Assembly (NCBI RefSeq): GCF_015353075.1
Contig: NZ_CP064187.1
Location: 3,415,001 to 3,479,000, forward strand
DNA length: 64,000 nucleotides
From: Rhizobium sp. 007
GTDB taxonomy: Bacteria; Pseudomonadota; Alphaproteobacteria; Rhizobiales; Rhizobiaceae
Reading direction: 5' to 3'
Shown here: piece by piece, positions 63,191 through 64,000 of the stretch
Numbering within the stretch: position 1 is the stretch's first letter
Layout of the letters: the number at the start of each line of letters is the position of its first letter
Program-made: the position numbers and the translations under genes
Notes under the pieces: generated by a model
Databases searched by the model: none
What the model was told of the DNA's origin: nothing
What the model saw: the letters and a program-made list of their open reading frames with translations, nothing else

Positions 63191-63546
63191 CGGCCGACGC
63201 AGCTTAATAACGGGCATAAAGGGCGGCACCGGTCATTTTCAAGCTTCTCCTCTCATTCGGCAATGCACCGGTCTGCCAGCAGTTGCGCCGGGCCGTTGCG
63301 GCTGGCGCGGGGCTGCCAGCGCACGCCCCGCCTTTCCTGCTTCAGAAGCCTTCGCCGGTACGAAACCGACCGGTCAAGGCTGGTGCGCAGCACCACCGCG
63401 AAGCGGCGTGGTCTTGAGGGGGCGGATTCGTACCGGCCCAATCCAGCAAGCCAAAAAAGGCTTTAACTGCACACATTCCGGCTTATTAATTATGCACCCC
63501 ACCATCGGAACATACCTACGCAGACTCATTCCGGTAGCTCATCGTA
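63191..63546. other. Unassigned stretch after the recombinase remnant
   Basis: About 356 bases between the recombinase relic and the antitoxin gene contain no recognisable gene, repeat or attachment site. Confidence 0.35.
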
Positions 63547-63801
63547 TCAAATGGTGTCCTCCGGCAGCGGCGGCACATCCGGCGCTTTGTCCAGCAAGCT
63601 TGTCAGAGCACCACGCTTCATCGTGCCTGCACGCGCCTTGAGGAATTCGCTCGCCGTCTCCACGGCCCCGATCTTCTGTGCGACCGCCGAAACGATCCAC
63701 TGATTGAGCGACACGCCGTCCTCCATGGCGAGACGTGCCGCCGTCTCCTTGAGCGACTGCGGCAGTTGCAGCGGATATTTGTAGCGTTGGGCCTGCGTCA
63801 T
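63547..63801 (-). CDS. Antitoxin, ribbon-helix-helix/HicB-like
   Basis: An 84-residue protein with YKYPLQLPQSLKETAARLA and GVSLNQWIVSAVAQK, the pattern of toxin-repressing ribbon-helix-helix antitoxins (HicB-type C-terminal). Its ATG overlaps the stop of the PIN-domain gene upstream (ATGA at 63798-63801), so the toxin gene comes first. It should neutralise the PIN toxin and repress the pair. Confidence 0.8.
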   Translation of the reverse strand: MTQAQRYKYPLQLPQSLKETAARLAMEDGVSLNQWIVSAVAQKIGAVETASEFLKARAGTMKRGALTSLLDKAPDVPPLPEDTI

Positions 63802-64000
63802 GTGTTCAGTCTCCTGACGATCTCTCCCGGTGTTATCACGGTGACGCCCAGCCCGAGCGCCGGGCGGAAATCCTTGACATTATGCGTCACGATGGCCTCG
63901 GCCTGTCCGTTCAAAGCAACCTCAAGCACCATTTCATCTGCGACATCGGCCAGCATCGGGCGCGTTCGAAACGAAATATCGACGCCCTCAGAAATGGCGG
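63798..64000 (-). CDS. PIN-domain toxin, C-terminal part
   Basis: The last 66 codons of a PIN-domain nuclease; the gene runs off the right edge. The sequence DEMVLEVALNGQAEAIVTHN followed by VKDF gives the conserved acidic and asparagine residues of the PIN fold, ending GEIVRRLNT. Such toxins cut RNA. It forms a toxin-antitoxin pair with the overlapping antitoxin gene. Confidence 0.82.
   Translation of the reverse strand, partial: AISEGVDISFRTRPMLADVADEMVLEVALNGQAEAIVTHNVKDFRPALGLGVTVITPGEIVRRLNT

Overview
The window looks like chromosome, chromid or plasmid DNA from a member of the Rhizobiaceae (Rhizobium/Agrobacterium type). The reasons are the glycerol operon order glpD-S-T-P-Q-U-V known from Rhizobium leguminosarum, a sorbitol/mannitol-type smo regulator and binding protein, an ExoD-like protein, a DUF6880 relic, a RIME-like intergenic repeat and five separate sugar-type ABC uptake systems or parts of them. 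No rRNA, tRNA or CRISPR array was seen. Assignments rest on reading translations and motifs by eye; no database search was run.

Layout. 1-1471: start of a polyol ABC binding protein gene and its SorC-family regulator, with TTGCTC/GAGCAA palindromes. 1611-5415: ExoD-like membrane protein, an OmpR-type two-component pair and a ROK sugar kinase. 5478-11020: a TetR-regulated RND efflux operon (tetR, membrane fusion protein, pump) with a long perfect operator palindrome, then an OsmC peroxidase. 11178-16386: a galactonate cluster (dgoR, dgoD, DoxX, SDR) interrupted by an IS605-type element whose tnpB carries a frameshift. 16383-28658: class III nucleotidyl cyclase, LacI regulator, PhyH dioxygenase, SDR, SMP-30 lactonase and GH2 glycosidase, facing a four-gene ABC importer; with the neighbouring dgoD these could form an oxidative galactoside pathway.

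28885-32192: an EEP-family phosphoesterase, a YbhN-type flippase-like protein and a ClsB-type cardiolipin synthase, equivalent to the E. coli ybhP/ybhN/ybhO group but rearranged. 32384-40785: a TIM-barrel isomerase-like gene and the complete glycerol operon, without glpR or glpK nearby. Its two ATPases have complementary degenerate motifs. 40989-48182: a second complete sugar ABC operon ending in a Gfo/Idh/MocA to aldo-keto reductase fusion gene, with a divergent AraC regulator.

48330-54283 looks like an acquired stretch: a decayed ISNCY-type transposase, a large Cache-PAS sensor kinase, a single-domain receiver, a FixJ-type regulator and two small unknown proteins. 54621-60255: a four-carbon sugar acid (threonate/erythronate) operon with a divergent LacI regulator and three near-identical operators between them. 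60256-64000: a decayed end with a possible small RNA, a frameshifted DUF6880 gene, a serine-recombinase relic, and a PIN-toxin/antitoxin pair running off the window.

The general picture is a catabolic region: most operons pair an importer with a dedicated local regulator, and several carry a stem-loop just after the binding-protein gene or strong terminators between convergent units.
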